From assembly GCA_030704615.1 (NCBI GenBank), contig CM060733.1:38254001-38318000 (forward strand): a DNA stretch of 64,000 nt, given 5' to 3'. The translations under genes and the position numbers were made by a program. The DNA is from Takakia lepidozioides. Its lineage: Eukaryota > Streptophyta > Takakiopsida > Takakiales > Takakiaceae. Every line of letters begins with the position of its first letter. Position 1 is the first letter of the stretch. This document shows, piece by piece, positions 43,147 through 54,979 of this stretch. The notes below the pieces were generated by a model that was given only the letters and a program-made list of their open reading frames with translations, searched no databases and was not told where the DNA came from.

Positions 43147-43156
43147 GCCGTCCACT
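43147..43156. repeat. Right 10-bp target-site duplication
   Basis: GCCGTCCACT, identical to 31257-31266. Confidence 0.75.
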
Positions 43157-43431
43157 TAACCCCTGCCAAAGCGTTCGTCATTTTCTTCTCCATATTCTGC
43201 TGGAAAATCTGAAACCCCTCCCATTCATGCCTGACATAAGCACTCTCCAGCCTCATCATGTCCCTATCCTTGAAATAATCCACTACCACTTCTTTCACCC
43301 TATCCAAGGCATTCGGTCCCGGGTAGTACGGCTTGTTGACATGGCTATCCCGCTCGTGGGCACATTTTCTCTTCCTCCAACCCCCAGACGACCCCGTCCT
43401 AGAACTTGAATTCACAACCCCTGACATTATA
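43147..43431 (-). pseudogene. Kinase-gene relic: N-terminal exon part
   Basis: The minus frame starts MSGVVNSSSRTGSSGGWRKR at 43431 and runs open through HVNKPYYPGPNALDRVKEVV, YVRHEWEGFQIFQQNMEKKM and NALAGVKWTA to the insertion. It continues at 31266 with DRDKWIQSRAKD in the same frame. The N-terminus is Ser- and Arg-rich and does not look like a signal peptide. I do not recognise this domain. The kinase N-lobe follows about 130 residues later in the joined order. Confidence 0.5.
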
Positions 43432-43439
43432 TAAACATT

Positions 43440-43973
43440 TGCCCACAGCAGGGGACAAACCTCAGAAAACGGCAATGGATGCGTGTGGATGGTGTATTTG
43501 TAGTTTCTATAAAAAAACAGGTCGTCGGAGATCCGAAAACTGCAAAATGGTGATACGATGATTGAACCGTGAACAAGGGTGTGGGATTGACCAATAAAAA
43601 ATCGACAAAACCTCTCCCTCCCCCCCCCCAATAATCACCTTTGCACCTCCTGTTGGCAGTGCCAAGCAACAAAGTCCGAAAGGACTACGGGATGCCAAGG
43701 AACCCCACCACGACAGAGGAAAAAATGATCAGAAAATGAGGGGGAATGGTTTATATAAAAAAAAAGACATTATGCTTGAAAAGGCGCGACAGGCCAGTGG
43801 CGCCTTGCCACGTGTCAGCGCGGCGCGGGCCAGTAGCACCTCGCCATGCGCACCCACATGGGAGAGGTCAAGGGTTCAAAACCACCTTCCACTCCCCCCC
43901 TCCCATTTGTTTTGTTTTTCCTGATCTGTGGCTGGCGAGGTGCCGTTTCATGATTAAGAAAAACAAAACGACC
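43440..43973. other. Spacer between the kinase-gene start and the right palindrome array
   Basis: It should contain the upstream region of the minus-strand kinase-gene start. No other coding frame was supported. A C-rich run lies at 43620-43630. Confidence 0.35.
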
Positions 43974-44790
43974 GCCACACGGCGGGTCCCGGGATTTCCA
44001 AAAAAAAAACAAAAAAAACACGCGACCGCTGCATGGCGGTCGTTATATTTTTAAAAACAAAAAGAGCGACCGCCACATGGCGGCAGCTGCATTTTGAAAA
44101 ATATAATAAATAAGCGACCCCCGTTTGGCGGTCGCTTAATTCAAGATTCAAAATAAAAGAAGCGACCGCCACATGACGGTTGCTGCATTTTTAAAAATAT
44201 TTTAAATAAGCGACCGCCATTTGGCGGTCGCTTATTTCAAAAGATTCAAAATAAAAAAAAGCGATTGCCGCCAAATGGCGGTCGCTGCATTGTAGCGACC
44301 GCCAAATAAAGCGACTTGGCGGTCGCTTTATTTAAGAATCAAAATCGATATAAGCGACCGCCGCAAAATGGCGGTAGTTGCATTTTTTAAAAATTTATTA
44401 AAGAAGCGATTGCCAAATGGCGGTCGCTTTATTTAATAATAATAATAAAAATAAGCGCTAAATTATTAAAAAAAAATCGACCGCCATATTGCAGTCGCTA
44501 CATTTTTATAAAAATATTAAATATATAACAATAATAATATAATAAACTGCAAACGATCGCCAATCTGGGCGGTCGCTTAATAAAACATAATAAACTTCAA
44601 GCGACCGCCAATATGTGCGGTCGTTCATTTATAAATTAATAAATTATCGGCGATCGCCAATATAGGCGGTTGCTTAATTTAACAAAATATTAAATTACAA
44701 GCGACCACCAATATGGGCGGTCGCTTGATTTAAAAAATAAAAAATAAAAAACGACCGCCAATATAGGCGGACATATTTTTTAAGAGGAAT
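43974..44790. repeat. Phased GC-rich palindrome array, right copy
   Basis: About 15 palindromes of the same GCGACCGCCA..TGGCGGTCGC design as at 27775-28425. For example 44210-44231 has exact 10-bp arms and a TT centre. They start near 44020, 44066, 44114, 44162, 44210, 44261, 44294, 44354, 44405, 44478, 44554, 44600, 44650, 44701 and 44751, again mostly 46-50 bp apart and separated by AT-rich spacers. Confidence 0.88.
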
Positions 44791-44914
44791 TAATAAATAT
44801 TAATAATTGGCCATGTCTGTTTTACACCGTGGCTGCCATGTCATTAGAAATGATAGAAGTAAATCGTAAAAAGTCAAATGTAAAAAAAAAATCATGGGTA
44901 AACGTCCGGATTCG

Positions 44915-45960
44915 ACGTGACGTGACGCATGTCGGACGTGTTAGCGCCACGTCACATCAGGAATGATAGCTAGGATCCAGATTCCACTTTGCTATTTTTT
45001 TGCGAATTTCCAGCGACCAAAAGTACTTGAAATTCCAAATCTCCCACATGAAGGGCCAATCATTGTTCCAGGAAAGCCCACTTTGCTATTTTTCGCGAAT
45101 TTCTAGCAACCAAAAGTACTTGAAATTCCACATCTCCCACACCGCATGTCCAAAAATCATGAGACAAAGCCATCGCACCCCTCCTCGTCGAGGGCTTTCC
45201 AAGAGCACCAAGCACCAGCGCTGGGCCCGCGATTTGGGAGATCTCAACGATGCTACAAAACAAAACAAAACAAAACAAACAAATAAATCGTTCATACATT
45301 GACTAGGGTAGCCTGTGCGTTGGCCCAAGTGTCCAGTGCCATCTAAGTCCAAGTGCAATCCCCTATGTATCCAAGTGCGCCTCCTATGTCGAGGCCCATG
45401 TGTGAAGAATAATATATCCAAGTACGATCTCTAGGGTACCCTTGGCCCAAATATCCAAGTGCAATCCCTTATGTATCCAAGTGCGTCTCCTATGTCGAGG
45501 CCCATGTGTGAAGAATTGAAATCTAAGCCCAAGTGCAATCTCATGTATCCATGTGCGTCTCCTATGTAGAACGACCTCCAGTGTCCAATGTCACCTAAGT
45601 CCAAGTACAATCCCAAAGCCCACTTTGCTATTTTTGCAATATCCCCTGTCGAGGCTTCATATATTGATATATCCACTTTGCTATTTTTTACGAATTTCCA
45701 GTGACCAAAAGTACTTGAAATTCCAAATCTCCCACATGAAGGGCCAATCATTGCTCCAGGAAAGCCCACTTTGCTATTTTTCCCGAATTTCCAGAGATAA
45801 AAAAGTACTTGAAATTCCATATCTCCCACATCGCAGGTCCAAAAATCATGAGACCAAGCCGGTGCAGCCCTCCTCATCGAGGGCTTTCCAACGGCACCAA
45901 GCACCAGCGTTGGGGCCCCACGGTTTGGGAGATCTCAACGATGATACAAACAAACAAACA
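44915..45960. repeat. 689-bp tandem repeat with internal shorter repeats
   Basis: About 270 bp at 45003-45270 recur at 45692-45959 with few changes (period 689 bp). Each contains two copies of CCAAAAGTACTTGAAATTCC, a GTCGAGGGCTTTCC block and GGGAGATCTCAACGATG followed by a CAAAC-rich tract. Between them a roughly 106-bp repeat (TATGTATCCAAGTGCG, GTCGAGGCCCATGTGTGAAG) occurs near 45360 and 45466, with a partial third copy at 45540. Related single words occur at 27360-27580, on the other side of the kinase relic. CGTGACGTGACG-like words lie at 44915-44960. Confidence 0.8.
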
Positions 45961-45970
45961 AACAAACAAA

Positions 45971-47117
45971 CAAACGTCTCGCTTCATTTATTGATATATA
46001 TAGAATTAGATGTAAGCTTTTAACCCCTAATGGACGACACGACCCGTTTCAGGTCGCGTCAGAAATCAGAAATCGATTTGCCATGATGGCAAATCGTTGG
46101 ATGACCTTGGATGAAAAAACTTTCTGAATGAAAGTTGTGCGCTACATGCACCTGCCTGTCTTTATGGCACCCTAAAATAATAAAAGCACTGCCGTCAGTA
46201 AAAAATTTAGTGTGCAGGGGTACCCAATTAAGGGTCCTCTAGCAGCTTTGACTTGCCGACGTGGCAGGATATGGGTGGCCTGTACATAAGTTAGAAAATT
46301 CATCTATGCATGTAGATAGGTTAGAATGCTTCCAAATTTTTTATGGTAGTAAATTTCCACGCAAGGAACAATATGACCAGAGGAATTCACATTGTGATGA
46401 AAATTTGGACATTTTTTAGGCAGATTTGGGGTCAATTGTAATGGATGGTCTTTTTGACCCACTTATTTTCCCATACAAAGCAACCCTCATGTGGTTTTGG
46501 AATTTGGTTCTGGAATTTTGGCCCAAGGTGTTGTACATACCAGACAATTAGAATCTGGGTATGCTGTATAAATGAAAATTCATATTGCTAGGCCAATTGC
46601 TTGGTCAAACCATTTTTTCACCCCAAAACTAGAGCATAGTAAACAAATTTTACGGCTTGCATTTTTGTTATAATCTTTGTAATGACACGGTGAAATCAAC
46701 TGAAATTTTTACAGTAGGTTCCTGAAGTAGGTAGGATTACTTTCATACGGTTCATCCCCCTGGATGTTTGCCAAATGTCAGATATGCCATCAAATATGAG
46801 GGCATGTTCCGTTTTGGAATGGGCCCACCAAAAATGGGCACCAAGTGCATCAATATATGAAGCAAGCCATATCTAATCATCACCGGTTCTCAACCGGATC
46901 CGGTTGTCCCATCTTTTCAGATCCGGCAATTCTTATCGGAGGCGGATATTTGATTTTTGACCTCTGGCAGATCCACATATAAATATCCGGGTTGGGACCC
47001 GCCAGGGGTTTGAGGAATTATCAAATATCCGTGCAACACTGGTTAGGAGTCATGACCGACAAGTCTAAGGGTAAGAAAGTCGTAGGGTATATTCCCAGCT
47101 CTGCTACGAGGCCTGAG
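45971..47117. other. Intergenic upstream of the cyanovirin-N homologue
   Basis: No coding frame or repeat family was recognised. It starts right after a (CAAA)n tract at the end of the tandem repeats and ends at the TATA box at 47118. Confidence 0.4.
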
Positions 47118-47124
47118 TATAAAA
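47118..47124 (+). promoter_or_regulatory. Putative TATA box
   Basis: TATAAAA, 88 bp before the start codon at 47206, a normal distance for a short 5' untranslated leader. Confidence 0.45.
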
Positions 47125-47205
47125 CTTCATGAGTAGGATATTATACTACAGTTGCAAGCATCGGTCTCTAGTGATCGACGTGAGCTCCTAGAGAAGATCG
47201 ATATC

Positions 47206-49792
47206 ATGGCTAATTCATGGCAAAAGATGGCGGTTCTAGCTATGGCGGGGCTTCTCTATATGTTGGCAATGCTCAACGGAGCTCAAGCATCAGTAAGTGT
47301 CTGCAAGGCAATAGGTGGAAATTGTCACGTCCTCCCTCATGTGTTTTGTTGTTGTTGGTATGATTCGACTAGTATCAGTACTGCAGCTAGTCGATAAACT
47401 AGGAATTGTTTTATTGCTTACCGTACGTTTTGGAATTCTAATCTGCTCCAGGAACCCGTGATTGTCCAGTGCTCTTGACATTACTACAGAACGGGGATTT
47501 ACCCATGGAACTCCCTCAATTTTCCCTCGCATTTGCCACATTTTGGCTAGTTTATTGGAAATGACGATTTATTTATTTGTGAGGCAAAGTGCTAAGAAAT
47601 ATGGGAAAAGAACAAGGATATAAGTATGGATAAGCCAAAAATGAGGTAGCTGTTAAAGCCTACATAAAAAATGTCATGTTTTACGGTTTATTTGCCCTGT
47701 GACTTCACTATCTGATAGTTGCAGTTTTAATGTTAAATATTACTTTCAAGTTTCCACAATTCGTAACACATATGTTGATCATATCGACCTACTTATCTAT
47801 TCACGTTTAACCCAGAATTATGTCATGTTTTACCGCCCCTTCCAACTGAACTGTCTAGTGATTGCAGATATGTTATAACATAACACTCTCCAATTTCCAA
47901 GATTTGTACCAAATAGTTGGTCATACCTTTTAAGCAGCCTCCTTATTAATTTCTAGCATCTTGCAACCAAATTTTGTGAAACAGATTCACAATATCACTA
48001 TATTTTACCTTGAGATTATTCTGAACAGCCATTTATTCGAGTCCTATATATGGCTGGTAGTCCCTCAGCCCGAGTGAAGTCACGAGCAAAAGCGAGAGAG
48101 AGAGATCCCAGGAGAGGGCAAAGGAGAAGAGCAGAGAGGGAGGAAGGAATGGGTAACCTATTACAGGCATTATGACAGTAGTCTTGTTCCTACACCAACT
48201 TTCAATTAGAGGTGGGCAGTTCGCTATAGCACCTATTTCAGACTCCTGTTCCTACTGGCAATCCTCATTTATGTGTGGGGACCTCCTTCACGTGCCCTGT
48301 ATCAAATGTTTCTGCAGACTCTCTGGATCTATCTTCTTTCAATGGGTTCTGCCTTTCTTTGTCCCTGTTTCCACCTCATGGACCTCTTTCTCCTCTCATG
48401 GCTCTGGAGTGGAGAAGGTAAGCATCTTGCAGAGGTATTTTAGCTTGTGCTGTAAAGGTCATAATCCTCCTCTTGGCCTTTCTTGATTTTGTCAAATCGA
48501 AGCACACTATCATTTGCTGCTCATGATGAAGATGTACTTAGAAGTTGTGATCCCCAGATGAGCTGGCACATCTGGCATACAACCATCATTGATGGAACTC
48601 CAATAGTCGATCTCGTGACATCTTACATCGACCTCCATGACTCTGTCATTCTTCAAGCTTTGTATCGTAGTGAATTTCGGGGTAGGTAAGTAGTTATTTG
48701 TATTAGAAACAAATACAAACTTAGCATCCAACCTATCTAAACATTGTGGCTGCATTTGAATTGACGCGTGTAAGATTTGATTAAAATTCGAATGCAAACC
48801 ACTAGTGGTCGTGAGAAACAACACTCTGGATGATGTCGAAAAAGTAATCGTTGGATTTGTATTGCCATTGTGAGCAACAATTATGGATGATACAATCAGT
48901 AGTTTTATTTGGGCAAGGCTGAAAATATATCCAAAACTTGATGAAGTGTTAGGATATGCATGTCTGAAATGGAGTGATAATTGAAAAGTAATGATTATGG
49001 AGAAATATATCAGTAAATAAGAAATCATGGAAAATAAGCTTAAAAACAACTGTGGATAAATTTTGAGATTGTAATAGCATGATTCTGTCACTGTTCCGCA
49101 ACTACTAGCTGTTGATCTAAATCAGTACATTGTTTTCTTGCCATGCTCATGATTTGCACTCATTGTAGTGGATCCTTGATAATCACCCTACCATTATTAT
49201 GAGTAATTTTGGAGTTGGGTGTCATCCAAATATATGCGGTATTGTGCTATAGGTGATATACCTATGGCACTTTTCGATCAAATTTGACGAATACATACCG
49301 CCCACATCACTCATGGATTGGATTGGATTTGTGCTGTTGGAATGACAGATATGCCCCCAATATGCATCGTAATTTGATTTGTGTAGCTACTGTTCCAATT
49401 TCCAACATACAAAGATATAGATGATTAATTCGTGGATGTGGGTGTATGTGGTGGTGTTCAATTAACAGTGTGGTGGTTTTGTGCTATCGTGCTCCGGACC
49501 ATCTTTGTCGGGGAGCACCCTATCGGCCCTCTGCAAAAAGACGGATGGAGTGGTTACGCTTGCTATTTTAGATCTCAATCCCTTTCTAGGCAACAATGAC
49601 GGGCATTTGGTGCAGGGATCCAACTTCTTGGAGACATGCAGCATACAAGCAACTGCACTGACTATCACCGAATACAATATTTATGCTATTTGCAAGATGA
49701 ATGATGGCGTCAGTGATTTAGATACCTCCTACGACGTAGGACACAATGTCATAAACAATGATGGGATTTTGGCCTGGAACAATTGTCGCTGA
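47206..49792 (+). CDS. Secreted cyanovirin-N homologue (2 exons)
   Basis: CVNH-domain lectin; family members bind high-mannose glycans. Exon 1 (47206-47292) encodes MANSWQKMAVLAMAGLLYML and ends NGAQAS. This is a signal peptide with a good AQA cleavage site. Exon 2 (49469-49792) encodes the whole domain. The intron is GTAAGT..AACAG, 2.18 kb, phase 0, and the product is 136 aa. The domain starts CGGFVLSCSGPSLSGSTLSA and contains the paired half-domains typical of the fold, with FLGNNDGHLVQG in the first repeat and NVINNDGILAWNNC in the second. Cys37-Cys51 and Cys86-Cys104 match the two usual disulfides. Cys30 and Cys135 at the ends may form a third. Secretion and sugar binding are inferred. 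Described plant members are from ferns, so a single-domain secreted form here is taxonomically interesting. Confidence 0.8.
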
Positions 49793-52262
49793 CGCTCTTT
49801 GCTTGAATCCACGCCACTTCATGTTGCTCGCGAGGAGCTTGCGGATCAAGGTCCTTCTACGTCCCTCGAAAGCAGAAAGATGCGCCACTGAAGGTCGAAG
49901 CTCAAACAAACACATAATGTTTAGTATTTGGCAATTAAAAAGTACACGATGTTCCTTCATAATAGGACATTAACGTTAGGTTCGGATGCCAAGCTAGGTT
50001 CGGGAGTTTTCCTAATTTTGGAAGTCGGTGATGACTTCCACAGTACTCTTGGTCTTGCAATGGAGTGGGGCAACCACGGGAAATGGCTTTTCTTTTATAA
50101 CCGCGGACAAATGTGACCATGTGGTGACTTCCAAGATTCCATTTCCGGGAAGTCGACACAGACTTCGGCTGCCCATTTCCATTTTTTTGGTAATTGTTTT
50201 AGGGTGAAAGCAAGCTACGGTGGCTAAGAAAAGTCCTGTGTGGCCCACTCAATAAATCCCAAGTTTTTTCAGAATTTTTATTTGATGATTATGAAAAAAT
50301 TATAGTCGCTAGATTCATCCATGCTGAAAGATATGAACCATCCAAAGTTGACAGTAACAGACACTATGTCATTATTTCTATTTTTCGTAGTATAAGATAT
50401 TATTTATATTTTCTTATTTTATTTCTTATATTTTATATTTTCGTTATATCGCATAGTGGGACTCGGGCTATTCTTCATCTACATGAAATGTATATTTCAG
50501 TGAAGCAAGTCCATTGTTTACTTTGTTTCCATGCATTCATGTACTATGGCAAAAATCAATTTTTCGAGGCTCACAATAATATATTATAGAAGTAAGAAAT
50601 TTTACTTTTTTGACGTTTTCTACATGACTCTAGTATCTTAAAGAGTAGAGCAATACTAATATGAGTCCCTTTTATCATATTTGTTTTCTATAGTGAGTGC
50701 ACAAAGTCCATAACAAGTCTTTTTATGGATTGTGATATTGCGTATACAATTTTCTGAAGTCCATTACTTCGACAAATCTACTTCATTTCTTGGTGAGAAT
50801 TTAAAGATTAGAGTTTGTAGTAGTTGGAAACTTAAGAGTGCGTCCATTTTCATCATTGTAATAAAATTTTGGCTCTAAGGTATAATTGAATCAAACTATG
50901 TCATGCAAAACACTGTTGTGACACAAAAATGTAGTCACTGTAGTCTGTTTTCACCCTTTATGACATAATTGTGTTTTAGAATTTTGTAGACGTTGCATTT
51001 GAGAAGTAAGCACAGACTTCCCAGATGTCGTTCTGTTATAAACAATAAGTCTGCACAGACTCACGGATTTCGAATCCCAACATGAAATGCGTACGATATG
51101 AATATTCAGCAAGAAGCACACCACCTGGATAGTCGGCGCAGACTATTCGCTTCCAAGAAGACATATGGGTTTTGGTGAACGCCATGAAATACAAAAATAA
51201 AAAAAAATTATATAGTCATTAAATTTCTGAATGTAAAGCACAGACAAAATACAATAGCCTTCATGGTAAGTCGGCACAGACTTACAGAAAACTATAAGAT
51301 CCTTTGTAGCAAGTCAAATTAACTGTTTTTGCTAGAATGAAGAGTGAATCGGAAAGCGGTGGTTCCACAACAGAAACAAACTTCGTCGACACTTATTCCT
51401 CATGAGCCCACGCTGTAGGTAGGAGGACACTGATCATGTTATTCCAACCATACGCATTGGTCATTACGAAGCATCAAGCTCACCTCGTTCACATTTAATT
51501 TAGTAGGGTAATTAATGCTGGGGCAGTCAGCACTACAGCAGAGACGACGAAACACTAACCCAATACATGTGTTTGCAGTGTGTGTACGCTCCCTTCAGAT
51601 TACGCATCCTTACAAAGTCGGGACATGTGCACGCCGGATATATGCCAATTGAGACGTAATAAACCTGCCCATTCTTCGTTGAGCCTGAAGTACTAGTGTG
51701 GTGTAAATTCTTCCCATCCCTGGTCGATAAACATCACGGAAGTTTTGAACAATGGCTCACAATGACATTATCAATCCCACCTTTGTCATAACAACAACCT
51801 TATGTTTTTTTCAGTTATATTGCTTACCCCATCTGGTGGTGGGATAATAGTCGCGATTCTGATGAGGTCCGGGTTGCTGAGCACCAACGTTGTCCTCCAT
51901 GTGAAAACGTGAGATATCATCCCTTGGAACCAGACAAAACCCAGTTACATCCAAGGAGTTTACTTCATCTTGAGTTAAATCAATTCATGGTATGCAGACA
52001 GACCATACCTATGGTGGTTGGTCTGTCCTTCACATCTTTATGAACTTTCCCACGAACGTACTGTTGAATGTCATGAAGACAAACCAAAACTCATTTAATC
52101 TGGCTTTGGCAAAAATTGGGGGATGTCACATTCCACTGACGTACTTTGGAGCTGGAATTCCAGAAGATTGCAGTGGACAAATTGGCTTCTTACAAGGCTG
52201 TCCGCTGTCTATATGAATATCCCAACATTTTGCGCGTGACAAATCGGTTTCCTTGCAATTTG
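49793..52262. other. Intergenic; scattered AGTC..GACT quasi-palindromes
   Basis: AT-rich and without a supported gene. Words of the type AGTCGGCACAGACT or AGTCTGCACAGACT recur near 50152, 51047, 51131 and 51269. They could be remnants of a decayed repeat. Confidence 0.4.
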
Positions 52263-52907
52263 TGTCAAGGACGAGAACATGACTGAACTTGAACAAGAGA
52301 TCAAACTAGAAGTATAAGACTAGACAAGAAGTCAAGGTCGGTGTGGCCGAGTACATGATGAAGAAACATGAATTATGATGAACTTTATGTAGTTTTTACA
52401 ATAACGACAATAATACAAGATACTGGAACTGAACTTGAGTACTGGAATACTGGAATACTGGGCTGGAGTATCAGATATTGGGAACTGGACTAGAGTACTG
52501 GAGGCTAGACTGGAGTGCTGGAGCTGGAAACAAGAGTAGCTGCTTAAACTTGTGTTGGTAAGATTGAAGAGTGTCGAGTCTCGCCTCCTATATATACTAG
52601 CTACTATGAAGTTTCCTAAGAAGCTTCCCCAATCTCCTGAGAAGCTTCGACCTCAATCGAAGGAAGTCTCCTGAGAAGCTTCATCGACTAAGGGAAGTCT
52701 CTTGAGAAGCTTCCTCAACTAGGAAGCTTCCTGAGCAGTTTCCTGAGTTACTCTCAGTAATTTGATAACTTTTGGTAACTTGATAAGTTGCAACTCATGG
52801 TAATTTATAATAAATTATGGTAAATTATGGTAATTTGATAACTCCCGGTAACTTGATAACTTCTGGTAATTACTCTTGGTGAGTTTTTCTGGGCTATGTC
52901 CGTGACA
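52263..52907 (-). repeat. LTR of a second retroelement
   Basis: On minus it starts TGTCACGGACATAGCCC after a purine tract (AAAGGAGGGGG, 52911-52921) and ends CCTTGACA, giving TGTCA/TGACA ends and 645 bp. A TATATATAG box on minus near 52595 is followed by GAGGCGAGACTCG, as in plant LTR promoters. Inside are short repeats of GAGAAGCTTCC (52610-52730) and TACTGGAA (52420-52510). About 300 bp of internal sequence follow above 52908 (ILPLIEKFGAKGGGDVTD on minus). No pol domain is recognisable and no 5' LTR was seen. Confidence 0.65.
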
Positions 52908-53249
52908 TCACCCCCTCCTTTAGCGCCGAATTTTTCGATGAGCGGTAAAATCTTGGACTTGCTTAGAGTTGAAGAAAATTCAAAATTCAGCGAATGGTAT
53001 TTGCCAAGTATTTGGCTCTCCGTTCTTGACTCAAATGATTTATAGATCCCTGCAACCATCGATAGTGTCCAACACCTTGAACTTGGGACCACGCAGTGAT
53101 TTGAGCATTCCGATCTTCGAAGTTGCTTTCAAACATGATTTCGTTGCCCTCTGGGTTAAAAGCCTCAACCTCCAACAAGATTATCAGACTTCGAGTAGGT
53201 TCCACAGTATTACTCAACTGGCCAGATTTGGTGTGCAAAATGTGCACTT

Positions 53250-54372
53250 ATACTTTTATAATGATACAACAAAGCTTACTTAATTAGCTTAGTTTTTCTT
53301 TGTGATATAAACTGTATTTTCTTCCATGTTTGCTGCAGTTTTTCCATTTTCCCCATGCCCACAAGAGAGAAAATGAAATAGCTTAAGAGTTGAGATATGC
53401 ATCCGGCAAATGACACTGCAAATTGGGAGCAACTAAACCTTCCACATCATACCCTAGCCAAGACGCCTACTAACTACAAGAGGTTGGACAATCATGTCCA
53501 TTTGTGGAGTTTGTTGGTCCTCTTCTATAGAAGAGAGACTATGCATCATGTTGATGTCAACGGAGAAAATGTGGTCAAAGGACCTTACACCATGTCATGG
53601 CTCTGAGTGGTGTGTTATGTTGAGTCATACCCCTTAATCTTACGTTTCCTTTGTTTTGCCAAAACAAGAAGCCCATTGCCTTGTGAGGCTTGTTTTAGAG
53701 TGTTTCTCCTCCTCGGAAACAGAGAAATAAGTAAGAGAGATGTTCTCCATCATTAGTCATTTGCTTGGGGCTCATGCATTACTAAAGTAAGGGAGAAGGG
53801 TGGGGCCAGTGAAAAACGCAACAATTACGTTAGCACCCTTGCAACAATTGATCCCATGGATCAAAACACATGTCTGTTACTAATCTACATGGCTCCATCA
53901 GAGCCAAGCTCATGCCCATCTGCGAGATTAAACTTTACTCCACCTGGTCTCAAATAGAATTACCCCAGGGGCCTGATATTATGCCAGCCAATATCCTACC
54001 CCGTATAGATGGATCTGTAAAGAAATTATGGGGTAAAAATTGAAAAAATCGCCAGAAAGCGCCATTAGTTCAATATCAGGATCCTGACTTAGCTTACGTG
54101 GACATGTTAAGACGTGCCACCTGTTATATAGCCACTTTTCTAACCCTGCGACCTCATTATTTTGCGACATGGGTGTTGTGTACAATTATCATGTGGTCCC
54201 TTTGGCGATTTTGGAAAAAGAAAAAAAAAGAAAAAAAACACAGTTGCTATATAACTATCCCGCCACCGTCTAATATTAAAGAGGGAATAGTGTAGTTACA
54301 AAATATAAAGATAAAACTGATTCTCCAATGGAACTGTAGAGTCAGCCATCACAACCCTGCCCCAAACCAAGA
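53250..54372. other. Intergenic; nothing recognised
   Basis: Short open frames only. The first part may still derive from the retroelement whose LTR lies at 52263-52907. Confidence 0.35.
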
Positions 54373-54530
54373 ATGTAAGTTGTAGCCCAGTGGTAATGGG
54401 CAGATACCACCTTGGAAGTGGTTGTGGGGTCAATCCACCGATTGTTGTCACAAAGGTGTCCACCTTCTTAACTGAAGGCAGGTAACACTTCGGGGTCAAG
54501 AGACACCATAATTTACGCTTCCTTCCGGAG
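54373..54530 (+). mobile_element. tRNA-derived SINE
   Basis: A-box-like TAGCCCAGTGGTAATGGG followed about 40 bases later by B-box-like GGGGTCAATCC. A non-tRNA body then runs into a (TA)n tract at 54535-54549. It is not the same family as the 10751 copy beyond the tRNA head. Ends are approximate. Confidence 0.5.
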
Positions 54531-54979
54531 GCGTTATATATATATATATCAGTTATAAGTGGGACAACTGACTTTTTTATTTTATTTTCGTATTTTTTTT
54601 ACGAAAAATGGGACAGAGCCCTGGAAATATATTAGAAGAAGTGGAGAAAATAACCACCCTGGGGCGTGAAGGCTTACAGTGGTGAATATACCACCCCGTG
54701 ACCAAAAACAAATCAGAAGCATAAGTGAGTATTTTACATTTGTAATTAACAAAGTCTGTAGAATCAGTGACAAGTGAAGGTGTTGTCATGGTGGATGTCT
54801 ATGCCACACTCAATTATGAGTGAGAGGAGAACAGTAGAGATGCATTAGGAGGCAGAGTTTGGAGGATTAGTGACCAAAAGTAGTCCAAGTCAAGCAATGG
54901 CTAACTACAAGATGCAGGAGCCCTAAAACTTAAGCTGCGCTTTGAATTTAGAGTCCTTAGCACGTTTGTGGCGCTAGTT

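Noticed and set aside
48510-49091. 193-codon open frame on minus within the cyanovirin-N intron
   Set aside because: No splice context or motif; hydrophobic AT-rich composition typical of chance frames; it overlaps the intron of a well-supported gene.
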